Below are positions 23,770 through 35,891 of a stretch of 64,000 nt of DNA, piece after piece; position 1 is the first letter of the stretch; each line of letters opens with the position of its first letter. Below the pieces are notes generated by a model. That model ran no database searches, was not told the DNA's origin, and worked only from the letters and a program-made list of their open reading frames with translations. The stretch lies in assembly GCA_033961575.1 (NCBI GenBank), contig CM066732.1, forward strand, positions 78,682,187 to 78,746,186, in the 5' to 3' direction. The DNA is from Aselliscus stoliczkanus (Eukaryota; Chordata; Mammalia; Chiroptera; Hipposideridae). The translations under genes were made by a program, and so were the position numbers.

Positions 23770-24420
23770 ACATTTCCCAAGAACCTACTTATGTGCTATC
23801 ATGGACTAGGCATTGAAGATTACGAAAATGAATGAAACTAAAACCATTGCCCCCAAAAGGTTCACAGACTAGCATATGAGATAAACAAGTAAACAAACCC
23901 TTTTAAAATAATATGGGAAGTGTTAGTCCTTTCCCTCAAAGCATTATAGCAGAGAAAATAGAGAGCACAGATCACCTCACAGAAGAACCATAATAAGGGT
24001 GTGAATAAGGCTGAGGCATGAAGGAATGAAATGAGAACACATAGCCTAGAAAGCTTTAAGTGGTAAAAGAAGCAATAGCGGGTGACTGATTCAGAGATTG
24101 GAGGGAAACATATGACCCCCCATAAAACAAAGATAGTTATAGGAAAAAAGAAGAGTTTGGTTTTATGCTGAGTTTGAATACCTGTAAAGCATTTAAGTGG
24201 ACATCCACAACAGACAGCTAGACAGGCAGGTCTGGTACCTAGGAGAGATATCTGGGCTAGTGATCCATTTAGAATAAGGGCACATATGTAGTAACTGGGC
24301 AGTAGGAATAGATGGAGTTACTAGGTAAAGAATATAAAATGAGAAGAGGGCCAAATAGAATCCTGGAGTACACCATCTTTTAACAAGCATAAAAAGAACA
24401 GTATGTGGGCCACAAAGCTT
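23770..24420 (-). mobile_element. L2 (minus strand)
   Basis: Reverse L2 tail (CATGGACTAGGCATTGAAGA) leads into internal segments such as TAGTGATCCATTTAGAATAA and GAGGGCCAAATAGAATCC. Confidence 0.6.
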
Positions 24421-24639
24421 CAGCAAGCCCTATCATCCCATACCACTCCTCAAAAAACAGTGAAACAACCAAATTTGCAGGTATAAATGAAACCTGTCTA
24501 TGTGCTCAATTCGTTCACGTAGCAAACATTTATTATGCATTTCCTAAGTCATAGAGCACTGGACTAGCCGCTCAGTGTAGCCAAGGCTGAAGATAACCCA
24601 GTTCCTAATCATAAGAATCTAGCTAAGCTAGGAGTAGTA

Positions 24640-24880
24640 AAGCAGGTAGGCTAAGAGCACAGGATCTAGGCTGGTATTCAAATCTTGGCTCTACCACTCA
24701 CTTCTTGGGTAACCTTGGGCAAAATACATAGCTCCCAGATGCTTCTGTTTCCATATCCACAACAGGGCTCATAACCGCATCTATGCCCACGTGGCTGCTG
24801 TAGAGACTAAATGAGTTAAGAAATGTTATGAGGAACAGGCTTGACATATAATAAATACTCAATAAATGTTAATTATATTA
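24640..24880 (+). mobile_element. MIR
   Basis: AGGCTGGTATTCAAATCTTG, then CTCTACCACTCACTTCTTGG, then ACTCAATAAATGTT, in MIR order. A short L2 minus piece precedes it at about 24520-24610. Confidence 0.75.
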
Positions 24881-25344
24881 TTTGTTATTATAAAAATAAC
24901 CAGAATGGCTGCATGGGTGCAGTAATAATACAAATAAGCAGTGCTACTGGATTTCATAAGATGGACAAAGGAACCTCACTTGGCGGGAATTCAGGAAGCA
25001 CTTCACAGAGCTGCCCCTCAGGACAAGGCTGGCTCAGGTAGTGCTGCTGTGGGAATCAGGATGCAAGTGAAGGGGAAGGGAGCCTGGATTTCTGTTATCA
25101 CTCAACCCCCTCAACAAGTACTCTGATGCAGGTTATGACCAAGACAGCCCCATATGGCAGCCTGGAAGACAGAACATGTTAAGCTGAAGAAAGGTGCAGG
25201 GAACATTCCAGCAGGAATATAGAAGAAAGGCAGTAAGCTATCAAGAACATAGTCTATCTAAGCCCAAACTGGCAACAGCAAGTAACCCAGATTGACTACA
25301 GCACAGGGACCACTGAGAAGGAGGGCTAAAGATAAACTCAGGGA

Positions 25345-25492
25345 GGGCCGACCGAGTAGCTCAGATGGTTAAGAGCTCGCTCAAGAGTGCAAGCTCTGCG
25401 CAACAGAGTAGCCGGTTCAAGTCCCGGCCCAAGCGGAGCTGCAGCTGAGCTGCCAACAGGTGGCAGGATGGGTCAGCTAAAAACAAAAACAA
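25345..25492 (+). mobile_element. SINE, CTCAAGAG-arm type
   Basis: Head GGGCCGACCGAGTAGCTCAG, arm CTCGCTCAAGAGTGCAAG, end GTGGCAGGATGGGTCAGC and an A/AC-rich tail. The target AAAGATAAACTCAGGGA (25328-25344) is duplicated with three differences at 25493-25509. Confidence 0.9.
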
Positions 25493-25598
25493 AAAGATAA
25501 ACCCAGGAAGATAGATGGGAGCCAGATCATAGAGGATCTTGAATACCTTGAATACCAGCAAAGGCATTCAACAGTGACTCTGAGCAGGTAAGTACAAT

Positions 25599-26133
25599 AT
25601 TTTGCCGTGTATAACGTGCACATTTTTGCCCAAATTGGTGAGGGAAAATAGGGATGCGCATTACACACGGGTAGTACTAAGTCTGTATCTATACAAATGT
25701 TTTTAATTCTTTTATTTATGCTTACAAGTTAAAAGTGTAACTCTAGAAATCATTAACGATATCCATATGCAAAATAATACCCTAGAATATGATAATAGGT
25801 TTTGTTGAACTTACGACCAACTTACAACAACAAGGAGTTCTTGGCCTTTTATGATGCATAAATACTGTAAATTTGTAACCAGTATATGATATTTCTTGTA
25901 CTTCGTATCTGTTCTTGTGCTTTGTATTTGTTACATAAAATTTCTTGTACCATAATGTTTTAAAAAATGATAAAATTTCCTTATAATACCAAAAAAAACA
26001 AGTTTCTAAATGTAAACAAATAAAAATTTGAACTAAAAAATTAAAACAAAAGGTTTTTTTATCTGAAAGTTTGGGCCAAAAATGTGGGTGCGCATTATAC
26101 ACGGGAGCGCATAATATGGTAATATGGCAAAAT
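25599..26133. mobile_element. Unnamed non-autonomous DNA-transposon-like element with nested inverted repeats
   Basis: Termini are exact 8-bp inverts (ATTTTGCC at 25599-25606, GGCAAAAT at 26126-26133). Inside them lie larger imperfect inverts: CCGTGTATAACGTGCAC (25605-25621) with GTGCGCATTATACACGG (26088-26104), and CATTTTTGCCCAAA (25621-25634) with TTTGGGCCAAAAATG (26070-26084). The left end also has its own inverse copy, GATGCGCATTACACACGG at 25653-25670. The centre is AT-rich with no coding frame. It sits inside an L2, so it is an insertion. I cannot assign the superfamily. Confidence 0.65.
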
Positions 26134-26349
26134 GCAGTGATACAGTTCCAATAGGGCTTTAGTAAGAGTAATCTGGCATTATGTACTGAATGGATTGAGC
26201 ATGGGCAGGTAAAAGATCATTGCAGTGGTCTGTTAATATTCTATGTGAGTTCCTCAGAGGCAGGGACTATGTGTCTCATTCATTTCTGTATCCTCCACAT
26301 TTAGCATTTGGGACAGAGTGGGTACTCACTGTTTGAAGTATAAATGAAT

Positions 26350-26894
26350 GAAAGAGCCAAAGAGAAGTCATGTGAGTCTTAATTAAGAGTGAGAACAATT
26401 GAAATAGAAAGACACATACTGGAAAAATACTGCAGAGACAGAAACAAGGATATTTTCCAGCTGATAAAATGTGACAAGGATAGGACAAAATCAATAAAGA
26501 CTATAAAACTGATAAGTACTACATGCACTGCTTTACAGGTTTCTGTGAGAATCAAATATAATTATGTTCATGAAAAACCTTTATGAAAACAAAGACCGTT
26601 TTGCCTGGAAAAAAAGCTAGTCATCTTGGACAGATACATTACTATATTTGATCTTGAATATATCTCATTATTTTAAGACATTCATCTTCCTTCTGTTGTC
26701 ATTAGATATAAAACCTTTAAGAGTACATAATTTGTCTACTGTTATGAAGCACAATAAAATCTTATTAAGTGTTGCTTTAATTAACACTTTCTAACTCACA
26801 GAAGAAACTAGTATTATTGAACCTAATTCAGCTATACACCATCATAATACGCACACAGGCAGATACACACAGATATGTACATATTTACACACAC

Positions 26895-26935
<41 letters not shown>

Positions 26936-29350
26936 CTGTCTGGTGGTGAAGTCTTAGCAGGCTTTAAATACCCAGAATGCATGTTTATTTTTCTTCATAT
27001 TCCCAGGGTGTCTTAAGGCTTGTTGAACTGAAATGAACTGACTTGGGACTCTCACTGAGTTTATCAGTGGTTTCTGGTGACCTTTAAGTTTCCCTCTCAC
27101 AATCTCAGTGCTGTTCTGACTGTTTATGAAATGTATACTGTAGATGAATGAGATCCATAATAAGGGTGGTTAAGGAGAGAGAAAATAGAAAAATGAAGAA
27201 ATATGATTGTCAACATGCATGGCAGTGGTGTACCAGTGAGTGTTTAACAACCCGCTCAGAACGAGGTGGGCAGCCTGATTTTTCAGTATGTGCCAATTTC
27301 CATGGTTTAAATACTTCCACCATAGCCTAGTTCAAACTAACATCATGAAATCAACTGGTTTGCAAAATTCCTGAAACTGTAATAATTGGCTCTCACAAAT
27401 GAACATGAGCCAGCTCCAAGACACCACTGGATGCAATGTGTAGATGCATGACATACATGATCGCAATTCTGCTCTGCAACTTCTACATCCCCAAAGGAAA
27501 GCACAAAGGAAAAGGCAGGGAAAATCTACACCCTATTTCTTTATGGACTGCGTCTCATTCTACAAAGCAGTCTTCTTTTGAACTGGGCATATGATAAGCC
27601 AGAAATTCCTCTTGCCTAGGCCAGTGACATCCAAACTTTTCTGATCATGCACACCTATCAGTAAAGAACATATATCCTCAATATATGTTAATATATTTGT
27701 TTATAAGTTATATTAGAACTCCTATACTAATGCAGTATAAATTGTAAAGCATACATAAGAACACAAAAGATAAAAATTAATAGAAAAATTTCTTTCCCAC
27801 GTCACAGTGGACTATCTTATATACTACCCCGAGGGTTAACACAATCCAGTTTAGAGATTTCTAAGGCAAACATTAAGAATAAAACGAATAGTCTTCTGGA
27901 ACCTGTTTCCCCTAGGCCTACAACTTAATCTTATTAGATCTTCCCACTCCAATGCTGAAAAACTGCAAGCACCGAGCCATGGAAAAGATAGAAGAAAAGA
28001 GTTTGCAAGGTCTTAAGCAAAGTTGGACTAAGGAGAAGCAGGTCAGAGACCCCTCTTATAACACAGGTTCCCTGGAATTAAGACTCCATGGCAATGAATC
28101 ACCTAAGAGGCTACAAAGACGCCATCTTAACTGGAGTTTTTAACCTCATAAAGCAACATACCTTAGCATTATGTCCCAAAAAATGTCCCTGGACCTAAGT
28201 TATCTGTATCAGTTCAGGCAAATTGAAGGGCTGAGAGGAAGCTTGATATTCCACTAAAGACCAAACACGTTCTCTAAATAAAAGTGTAATGTTAATAAAA
28301 TCTTAAATTGGGAAATAGAGTACAAGGCTATGCCAGATATATGTAAATCAGATAGAACAGCTCTTTTTCTCTATTACAGATAGTCCTCTGGCAGTTTAAG
28401 CCAAACAGCTGCTCCCTAATCAAAAACACTACTAATCAAGTATAAAAGCTATATAAAAATCGCTCTTTCTTGTACATATAAATTAATTAAAGAGGACAAG
28501 ACAGTAGCCAATCACAAAATACTGTATTATGTCAGATTATTTTTGAGTTATCACAACGTGCTGCTCAAATTTCCTGGCTTTCTTCTTCTTAATTTCTACA
28601 CCAACTTTGCTACAAAATATCAAGAAATGAAAAGCAAAAAAACACCATCAGGATCACAAAATACTGAAGACCTTCTAAGGAAGATTTCATAAACATGTTT
28701 AAAAACACGTAAGAATACTAAATGCTTTCTGAAGAAGTGGCCCAGGGAAAGTCTTTTTGCTTTTCCTTTCTTGTTGCCAATTTTCCTGTCATACATATAA
28801 AGCATTAAAGATGAGGCTATCCTAATCCCTACTCCCTAAAAAAAAAAAAGAAAGAAAAAAAGAAAGGAAAAAAACAAACACAGAAAGAGGAAAAAAGAAA
28901 TTTCTGAGCTACTATCTCATCGAGACTAACAACACTTAACATGAAGAAATCAACCCCTTTTTAACTATTCTTTTCATCCTTGATCCCTTATTACATAGTT
29001 GATTCACATTGTCTTAGGATGCAAAGCTTTGGTGAAAATGACAACCAAAATAAAGATCCCCATACCTACAAATTTATCTACCTTCCCACCCACTGAATTT
29101 TCCATGTTTCCTCCCTTCTTTAAGAAAAATGGGATGCTTTCTCCAGGGTAATTAAGTGCCCTAATAAAAATAGTATTTTAACGTATTATTGGCTCTAACT
29201 TCAAAAGGTTGCCTAAATATACATGATTTTCCCTCTTCTCTTCCAAATGTCCATTGAAACAAGAGTAAAAGTAGTATGCAAATGAAAAAAAGCATAACCA
29301 CACTAGAAAACAAAAAAGGGTGCCATTAGCAGATTAGTTTTTTAAAAAAC
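26350..29350. other. Mostly unannotated intronic DNA
   Basis: Apart from the (AC)n run and a possible old DNA-transposon fragment at 27610-27790 (CATCCAAACTTTTCTGATCA), I see no recognisable repeat, exon or RNA gene. An A-rich tract is at 28838-28895. Confidence 0.5.
26888..26932 (+). repeat. (AC)n microsatellite
   Basis: TA/CA-alternating run followed by about 15 CA units. Confidence 0.95.
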
Positions 29351-29356
29351 TCTAGA

Positions 29357-29535
29357 TCCATGGTTCTCAAACTTTATCATGCATCAAAATCACCTAGGGC
29401 ACTTGTTAAAACAGATTGCAAAACTCCACACTCAGGATTTCTGATTTAATAGGTACGAGGTGAGGCTAAAGATTTTGTGTGTTTAACAAATTCCCAGGTG
29501 ATGCTGCTTCTGCTGGTCTGAGAACCATCGTGCTA
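29357..29535 (+). mobile_element. MER5A hAT element
   Basis: TGGTTCTCAAACTTTATCAT, ATCAAAATCACCTAGGGC, then CCCAGGTGATGCTGCTTCTG and GAGAACCATCGTG; both ends are recognisable. Confidence 0.85.
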
Positions 29536-29668
29536 AGTAAATAGAGATGGTTAAAAGGAACATTTTTTATTAATTGTAATTAGTAGCATCCTCAGAGAGA
29601 TCCAAACCAATGATACAATAATGTTTTATGTGGACGGGGCAACAACTGGAAAATAAGAAATAGTTCTG

Positions 29669-30103
29669 GGGCCGGACAAGTGGCACATTGGTTAAGAGCT
29701 GGTTTTGGGATGCCAGCAGCCCCAGTTCGGATCCCACATATGAGTGCCAGTGTCACTGCCCTCTACAGCTAACAACAGCTCCACCTGGAGCTGGGCTGTG
29801 CGAACCCAGGTGACAGTGTAGGCTGCAGCCCCTGCTGCAGCGGGCTGCCATAGGCTACAGTGAGTGGCTGGCAGCCAGCGTGAGCTGCCAATAGCCACGG
29901 TGAGCGACCATCCAGAGGCCTGCCACCAATCTGCCTCATCCAGGAAGAACGCAATGACGATACCAACATGGGCCAGTGAAGCAACGTCCTCCGCAACTAG
30001 ACTGAAGAACAAAAAGACAGCAACTTGTCTGTTCCTCTTCCCCAATTCCCCAACACTGTTCCCCTCCCGCAATCCCTCAAAAAAAAAATCTTTAAAAAAA
30101 AAA
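29669..30103 (+). mobile_element. SINE, long T+ type
   Basis: Head GGGCCGGACAAGTGGC; body with ACAGCTAACAACAGCTCC; tail decayed (AATCCCTCAAAA then ATCTTT). Duplicated target AAGAAATAGTTCTG at 29655-29668 and 30104-30117. Confidence 0.93.
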
Positions 30104-30192
30104 AAGAAATAGTTCTGAAAAACTGGGAAAAAGATAATTTCTGAACTAAAAAAAAAAAATCAGAAGTGCTAAGTAACAATAAAACCTAATAT

Positions 30193-30575
30193 GGGGGGAG
30201 AGTCTAGTGGCTCAGTTGGTTAGAGCGTGAGCTCTGAGCGACAGGGTCACCGGCTCAATTCCCACATGGGCCAGTGAACTGCGCTTGAGCTGAGCTGCCT
30301 CTGAGCTAGTGAGAGCACGTGCTCTTAACAAGGCTGCAGGTTGAACTCCCGATTGGGATGGTTGGCTGCGCCCACCCACAACTAGATTAAAAGCGACTGG
30401 ACTTGGAGCTGAGTTTGTGCCCACCACAACTAATATTGAAGGACAATAACTTGACTTGGAGTTGATGGGTCCCCAAGAAACACAATGTTCCTCTTCCCCA
30501 ACTCCCCAACACTGTCCCCCTCCCCAATTCCCCAATAAAATCTTTAAAAACATTAAAAATTAAAAAAAAAACTAA
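30193..30575 (+). mobile_element. Composite SINE (Rhin-1-like)
   Basis: Two tRNA-like heads (GTGGCTCAGTTGGTTAGAGC, then AGAGCACGTGCTCTTAAC) are followed by repeated CCACAACTA units and an AATAAAATCTTT tail. It resembles the horseshoe-bat Rhin-1 arrangement as I remember it. Flanking duplication is only approximate. Confidence 0.8.
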
Positions 30576-30589
30576 CATAGCAGTGTGAA

Positions 30590-31085
30590 AATAATCTAAG
30601 ACATCTTCCAAAACACAGAGTGAAAGACAAAGAGATGAAGAATATGACAAACAAATTAACAAACATAAAGGATCAATATCTACCTAATAGGTTTCTAGAG
30701 AGAGAACACATCACAAACAGTAATCAATGAAGAAATTTTCCCTAAGCTGAAAAACACTGAAGACTTAGTACTGGTGGACCAATTTCCAAGCAAGTAAAAA
30801 AAATTAAAACCAAGAACTGGATGCATACTTGTGACATTTCTAAACTTAAAAAAAAAAAAGAAAGAAAACTCTAAAAGCTTTGAGGGGAAAAACACAGGTT
30901 ATACAAAGTAATATGATCAGAGTAGCATCAGACATCTCATTAGCATGCTAGAAGAAAATGAAATATTGTTTCCAAGGTTCAAGAGGAAATTATTTTGAAC
31001 CTGGAATGCTACATCTAGTCAAACTATCAAATATAAAAGGAAAATAAAGACATCTTTATTAATTCAATAAATAAGAAAACTGACT
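30590..31085 (+). mobile_element. Possible old L1 ORF1-region (HAL1-like) fragment
   Basis: GGAATGCTACATCTAGTCAA and TATAAAAGGAAAATAAAGAC resemble old ORF1-region LINE sequence. Diverged and tentative. Confidence 0.4.
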
Positions 31086-31457
31086 TCCTGTCTATATTAG
31101 TTTCCTACTTCTACTGTAAGACGTTACACAGAAGTCCAAAATGGATTTCAAGGAGCTAAAATTAAGGTGTTGGCGGAATTACATACCTTTTGAAGGCTCT
31201 AGGGAAGAATCCATTCCCTTGCCTTTTCTAGCTTCTAAAGGCTGCCTCAATTCTGTGACCAGTGGTCTCTTTCCATTGTCATTATTATTATTAAATGCAA
31301 CCAGTACTTATGGCAGATTTTTGAGTTCCTTAAAGACATACAAATGATTAGAGCTACATTATATAGCTCCTTATGGAGTAAATGAAAAACATCAATATGC
31401 TCTTTATCATTGCCTTAAAAAACATTTTAATTAATATTTCTATTAAGAAACACCTAC

Positions 31458-31492
31458 CGAATCATTTGCTGCTATTGCAAGTGCAAGGTTCA
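31458..31492 (-). CDS. NUBPL: NUBPL coding exon 3 (35-nt micro-exon)
   Basis: This tiny exon supplies the rest of codon 86 and residues 87-97. Joined to the last G of exon 2 it reads VNLALAIAANDS, which follows the P-loop (STTA) exactly as in mammalian NUBPL. The acceptor is TTCTTACAG ending at 31493 and the donor is GTAGGT from 31457. The exon takes the phase-1 junction from exon 2 and leaves in phase 0, so the frame is preserved. It is too short to appear in ORF scans. One conservative change (Ile where I remember Leu in human) is seen. The next exon (expected to start SKAIGLLDVD) was not found to the left. Confidence 0.9.
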
Positions 31493-31758
31493 CTGTAAGA
31501 AACAAAAAAAGTAATTAAATTTAATGACTTTCCTTCTACTAAAACTCATTTTGCGTTTTAATATTTTCAATGTAATAACCAAAGCACAGAAATTTTTAAT
31601 ATATCTTCTTGTAAAAAACGAGAACATGGAGACAGTACAAAAAGTAATATTTCAACATAAGCAATAGATGCCTGCTCCATAATTAACATTTTAAATAATC
31701 ATTTAAACTGTGTTACAATTTTGTTTAAATAATCCACTTCATTTTTAAAAAACAATGT

Positions 31759-32250
31759 TGGCCGGCCAAGTGGCATGTTGGTTAAGAGTTGGCTTGGGAC
31801 ACCAGCTCTGAGCAGCAGGGTCCAGGTTCAGATCCAACATGAGGCCCAGTGACACTGCGCCCTCTACAGCTAATATGGTGAACAACAGCTCAACCTGGAG
31901 CTGGGTTGCCAAAAGTCACCGGCAATGGCGTAGGCTGCAGAGGGACCTTAGTGGGCTGCCCTGAGCTACCGCAAGTGGCCGGCAGCCAGGGTTAGCAGCT
32001 GGAAGCTGGTTTGAGCTGCTGTGGGCCGCCGTGAGCAACTGTCCAATGGCCGGCAACCGATCTGCCTCAGCTGGGAAGAGCACGATGATCACAATACTAA
32101 CATAGGCCAGTGAAGTGATTTCCTCCACAAATAGACAAAAATACAAAAGGACAGCAACTTGTCTGTTCCCCTTGCCCCATTCCCCAACATTGTTCCCCTC
32201 CCCAAATTCCCCAATTTAAAAAAATTAATTAATTAATTAATTAATTAAAT
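31759..32250 (+). mobile_element. SINE, long type, with (AATT)n tail
   Basis: Head GGCCGGCCAAGTGGC, CCTCTACAGCTAATATGGTG body (an older sub-variant with extra bases), ending CCCCAATTT and an (AATT)n run at 32222-32248. Near duplications AACAATGTTG/AAATGCTGG flank it. It lies in NUBPL intron 2, antisense to the gene. Confidence 0.88.
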
Positions 32251-32630
32251 AAATGCTGGTAACATAAGAATTCTAAATATCTAACTCACAATAACCCACA
32301 TATAGGAAAGGCTGAACCACTGTGCAGAATTAAAGGAAGAAGGTAAATGGTAAGGTGGTAAAACCAAACTGCCTATTGCTAGTGAATCCCAAAGACTAAA
32401 AGAGGAAAGTAGTCCAAAATAGGGATATTTTTAAGGCTGTTAAATAAATAAATAAAACCTCACATTTTCTTACAGAACAATGTCACAAATGATACCGAGA
32501 TTATCTCCTTTAAAGTAGTTAAGAGCATAGATTTCAAGGCAGATCTGATTGAAATCCCAGTTCCACCACCTTCTACTGTGTAACTTTGAGTGGGACACTT
32601 TATCCTTCAATCTGCTTCTTGCTTTTTTGT

Positions 32631-33114
32631 GTTTTTTTTTAAAGATTTTTATTGGGGAATTGGGGAAGGGGACCAGCCAAGTTGTTGTTCTTCAGTCTTC
32701 GTTGTGGAGGGCGTCAGCCGCTATCTGGCTTCCCCTCAGCAGCTCGCGGCCTCTAAGCTCAAGGTGCTGTGTTCAATCTTAGTTGCGGGTGGGAGTAGCC
32801 ACCATCCCAAGTGGGAGTCGAACCAGCGGCCTTGTTGTTAAGAACGCATGCTTTATCCACTGAGCTATCCCAGCAGCAGTCCAGCTCAAGGTGCTGAGTT
32901 CAGTCTTAGTTGCGGGTGGGCATAGCCCACCATCAAACAGGCAATCTTGTTATTACTCCTGAGCCATCCTGTCACCTGTTGGGAGCTCAGCAACAGCTCA
33001 GCTCAGCTTGGGCACAGCGTCACTGGCCCATGTGGGAATTGAACCGGCATTCTTGTTGCTCAGAGCTTGCGCTCTTAAGCCCACCCTTAATCAACTGAGC
33101 CATTTGGCAGGCCC
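32631..33114 (-). mobile_element. Composite SINE nested in a MIR
   Basis: Reads on the minus strand from GGGCCTGCCAAATGGCTCAG through several tRNA-like units to CCCCAATTCCCCAATAAAAA and a T-run on plus. Target copies CTGCTTCTTGCTTTTT (about 32612) and TGTTTCTTCCTTTTTA (33115) flank it. Confidence 0.88.
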
Positions 33115-33130
33115 TGTTTCTTCCTTTTTA

Positions 33131-33283
33131 TTTTTTATTTTATTTTTTTTAAGCTGAGCCATCCTGCCACCTGTTGGCAGCTCAACGGCAACTCAGCTCG
33201 GGCTGGCATCGAACCGCCGTTGCTCAGAGCTCAGCTCGCACTCTTGAGCGAGCTCTTAACCAACTGAGCCACTCGGCCAGCCC
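33131..33283 (-). mobile_element. SINE, CTCAAGAG-arm type, nested in the same MIR site
   Basis: Minus-strand copy with GGGCTGGCCGAGTGGCTCAG head. The target TGTTTCTTCCTTTTTA is perfectly duplicated at 33115-33130 and 33284-33299. Confidence 0.95.
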
Positions 33284-33399
33284 TGTTTCTTCCTTTTTAA
33301 AATGAGGGTAATTCCTATTTCATAACTGTTGTGAGAATTAAATGGAATACTGTATATAAAGTATTTAGCCTAGGGCATGGCACTTCATAAATTAATTTT

Positions 33400-35040
33400 T
33401 ATAAATTATAAAATAATTCTGAATTTCACAAGCATGTAAAAAGATTCACACCATTTAAAACAGGTAAATGTTCTCTGAATTTTCAAAAAACAATAGGAGT
33501 TATAGTCAAGAATCAAAGACTAAGAGCTTCTAAATTTTAAAAATATCAAATAAATGGACTGTAGGCCCTTAGGAAAAAAAGCAAAAATGTATAGGATATA
33601 GCATGACTTCATTAAGAACAATCACCAGTCATTTTTTAATAATAATATATTCTCTGTCAAACAGTAGTAGAATAACAATCGATCATAACTACAATACTTG
33701 GTAAATCTTAATTTCTTCAAAACATCTGAAAAACTTCTACAATTACCTTCAGGTCAAAATGGGGAAACCTGAGCTAATAACCTTATATAGTTGGATTTGT
33801 AGCTAGCTGTACAACTATAAAACTGCTATACCCAGGAATTACTAAATACTGTTTTAAGTCAAGATACAAGATCTTGAGCGACACTCACATAATTCTTTAC
33901 CTGGCCCTTATTTCAAAATGTCATGATTTCAACTAAAGAATTTTAAGGTATATGTATACCCCTACCCCTACTTCAGGTTAACAGTCTAAAAAAAGCCAAA
34001 ATTTAAAAGATCTTGTCATTCTAGAACTATGTCAAAATTAACAAAATGAAACATAATAAGGTAGTCACTTTTTAAAAATCAACTGCAAAAAACACAGGCT
34101 GGATAAGGCCTGAATTAGCAGCCATTCCTATTGAAATGACTGAAAATTAAATGTGAAGCAACAATAAGACATGAGAACTTTTTGACTCCAAATGAATAAG
34201 ACAAGTTACCTCTGTTGAGTAGGATTGGGAGAAGTTAACCTTTTACAGTATCACACGGGAATAATTTTTTTAGAAATAAAAGATTTCTTTGGAAAAAAAC
34301 TGGGACTATCTGGTTATTGGGCTTGGATGGTAATTCTTCTACTTCTGGTTGCATTCATTTATGGGTACTAAAAGCAGCATTTCAGTCACAATGAAATCTA
34401 CAATTGATTAAAAAGAGCCACACAAAAAAAATTCTCTGCTCCAGTATATGAATATAAAAGATGTGAAGATTAGATGATATTTCAAATAATTACATTAAAC
34501 CCTTTCGAGCATTTTCAAATATTAGATCTATATTAATTTTACAAATGCTGAAAATTATATTAAGATTAAATGAAAAAGGTGACAATAATGTAAACAATTG
34601 CAACTACATAGTTATAAATACATTGATAAAGACTGGAAAAGAACATCAAAGAACAGAAATACTGTAGTATTAAAGTTAGTAGATGTTTTAAAAATAATAA
34701 CAGCAACCAAATATTAAGCACTTACTATGTAGGAGACACTGGGCTATGTGGTTAGTTTAATTTGATAACCATCCCATGAAAGGTTATCATCATAGCCATT
34801 TTACAGCTAGGTAAACTAAAGACCTGATGGGCAACCTGACCACCTTCTTCTCAGTAAGGAGTCACAGACCTGGCTATGTACCTAGTTTTGTCTAGCTCCA
34901 AAATCTAAACTCCTAATCATTACCAACTCCTGACACTAAGTACAGCTATTAGGAACCTCGCAAACACTAACTTTTTAAAACACAAAACTATAATTTTAAT
35001 ACTGTGCATTTGACAGGTGGCATAAGTTCCTAAATTAACA
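33400..35040. other. AT-rich intron 2 DNA with a MIR-like fragment
   Basis: A MIR-like stretch at about 34710-34850 (CACTTACTATGTAGGAGACA; CATTTTACAGCTAGGTAAAC) is the only recognisable element. The rest shows nothing. Confidence 0.5.
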
Positions 35041-35049
35041 TTACAATTA

Positions 35050-35783
<734 letters not shown>

Positions 35784-35891
35784 CTGGCGCCGACAAACCA
35801 TGACTCCGCTTCCCCCAAGGAGGACACGGGCCCCGCTACCAGCCCGAAGCGACACCCCACCCAAAAGCAGCCAACGCTGCCAAGACCCCAT
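35784..35891 (-). CDS. NUBPL: NUBPL coding exon 1 (start codon, mitochondrial presequence)
   Basis: This exon encodes the first 36 residues of the complex I assembly factor NUBPL/IND1, a mitochondrial matrix P-loop NTPase that delivers Fe-S clusters to complex I. The peptide begins [18 protein letters not shown] and ends MVCRRQ, closely matching the start of mammalian NUBPL as I know it. It has several arginines and no acidic residue, as expected of a mitochondrial targeting sequence. The ATG is at 35891 reading leftwards. The frame stays open upstream but has no in-frame upstream ATG as far as the GTG at 35957, which supports this start. The exon ends in CAG followed by the donor GTCCGT (intron from 35783, phase 0). 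It joins in frame to exon 2 across a short intron of 572 bp and sits in CpG-rich DNA. Confidence 0.93.

Larger units (their letters stand above)
25140..26222 (-). mobile_element. L2 (minus strand), split by a SINE and a DNA-transposon-like element
   Basis: L2 text (AGATCATAGAGGATCTTGAA, TCTGAGCAGG) continues after the two insertions with TGCAGTGGTCTGTTAATA. A separate plus-strand L2 tail piece follows at 26225-26345. Confidence 0.6.
1..31457 (-). other. NUBPL: Inferred NUBPL intron 3 (partial, runs off the left edge)
   Basis: All sequence left of the exon 3 donor should be intronic if the gene continues on the minus strand. I looked for the next exon (a DVDVYGP-type sequence in reverse complement) and did not find it. 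The region is repeat-rich and includes the HSPE1 retrocopy, several L1, L2 and SINE insertions, and the unnamed palindromic element at 25.6 kb. Confidence 0.7.
32518..33395 (+). mobile_element. MIR split by two nested SINEs
   Basis: The MIR 5' part (32518-32629: AATCCCAGTTCCACCACCTT) and 3' part (33284-33395: TTTTAAAATGAGGGTAATTC, then GTGAGAATTAAATGG) are separated by 0.65 kb of SINE sequence. Confidence 0.85.

Noticed and set aside
26389..26586. Open frame with many charged residues
   Set aside because: Short, AT-rich, no family resemblance or exon signals.
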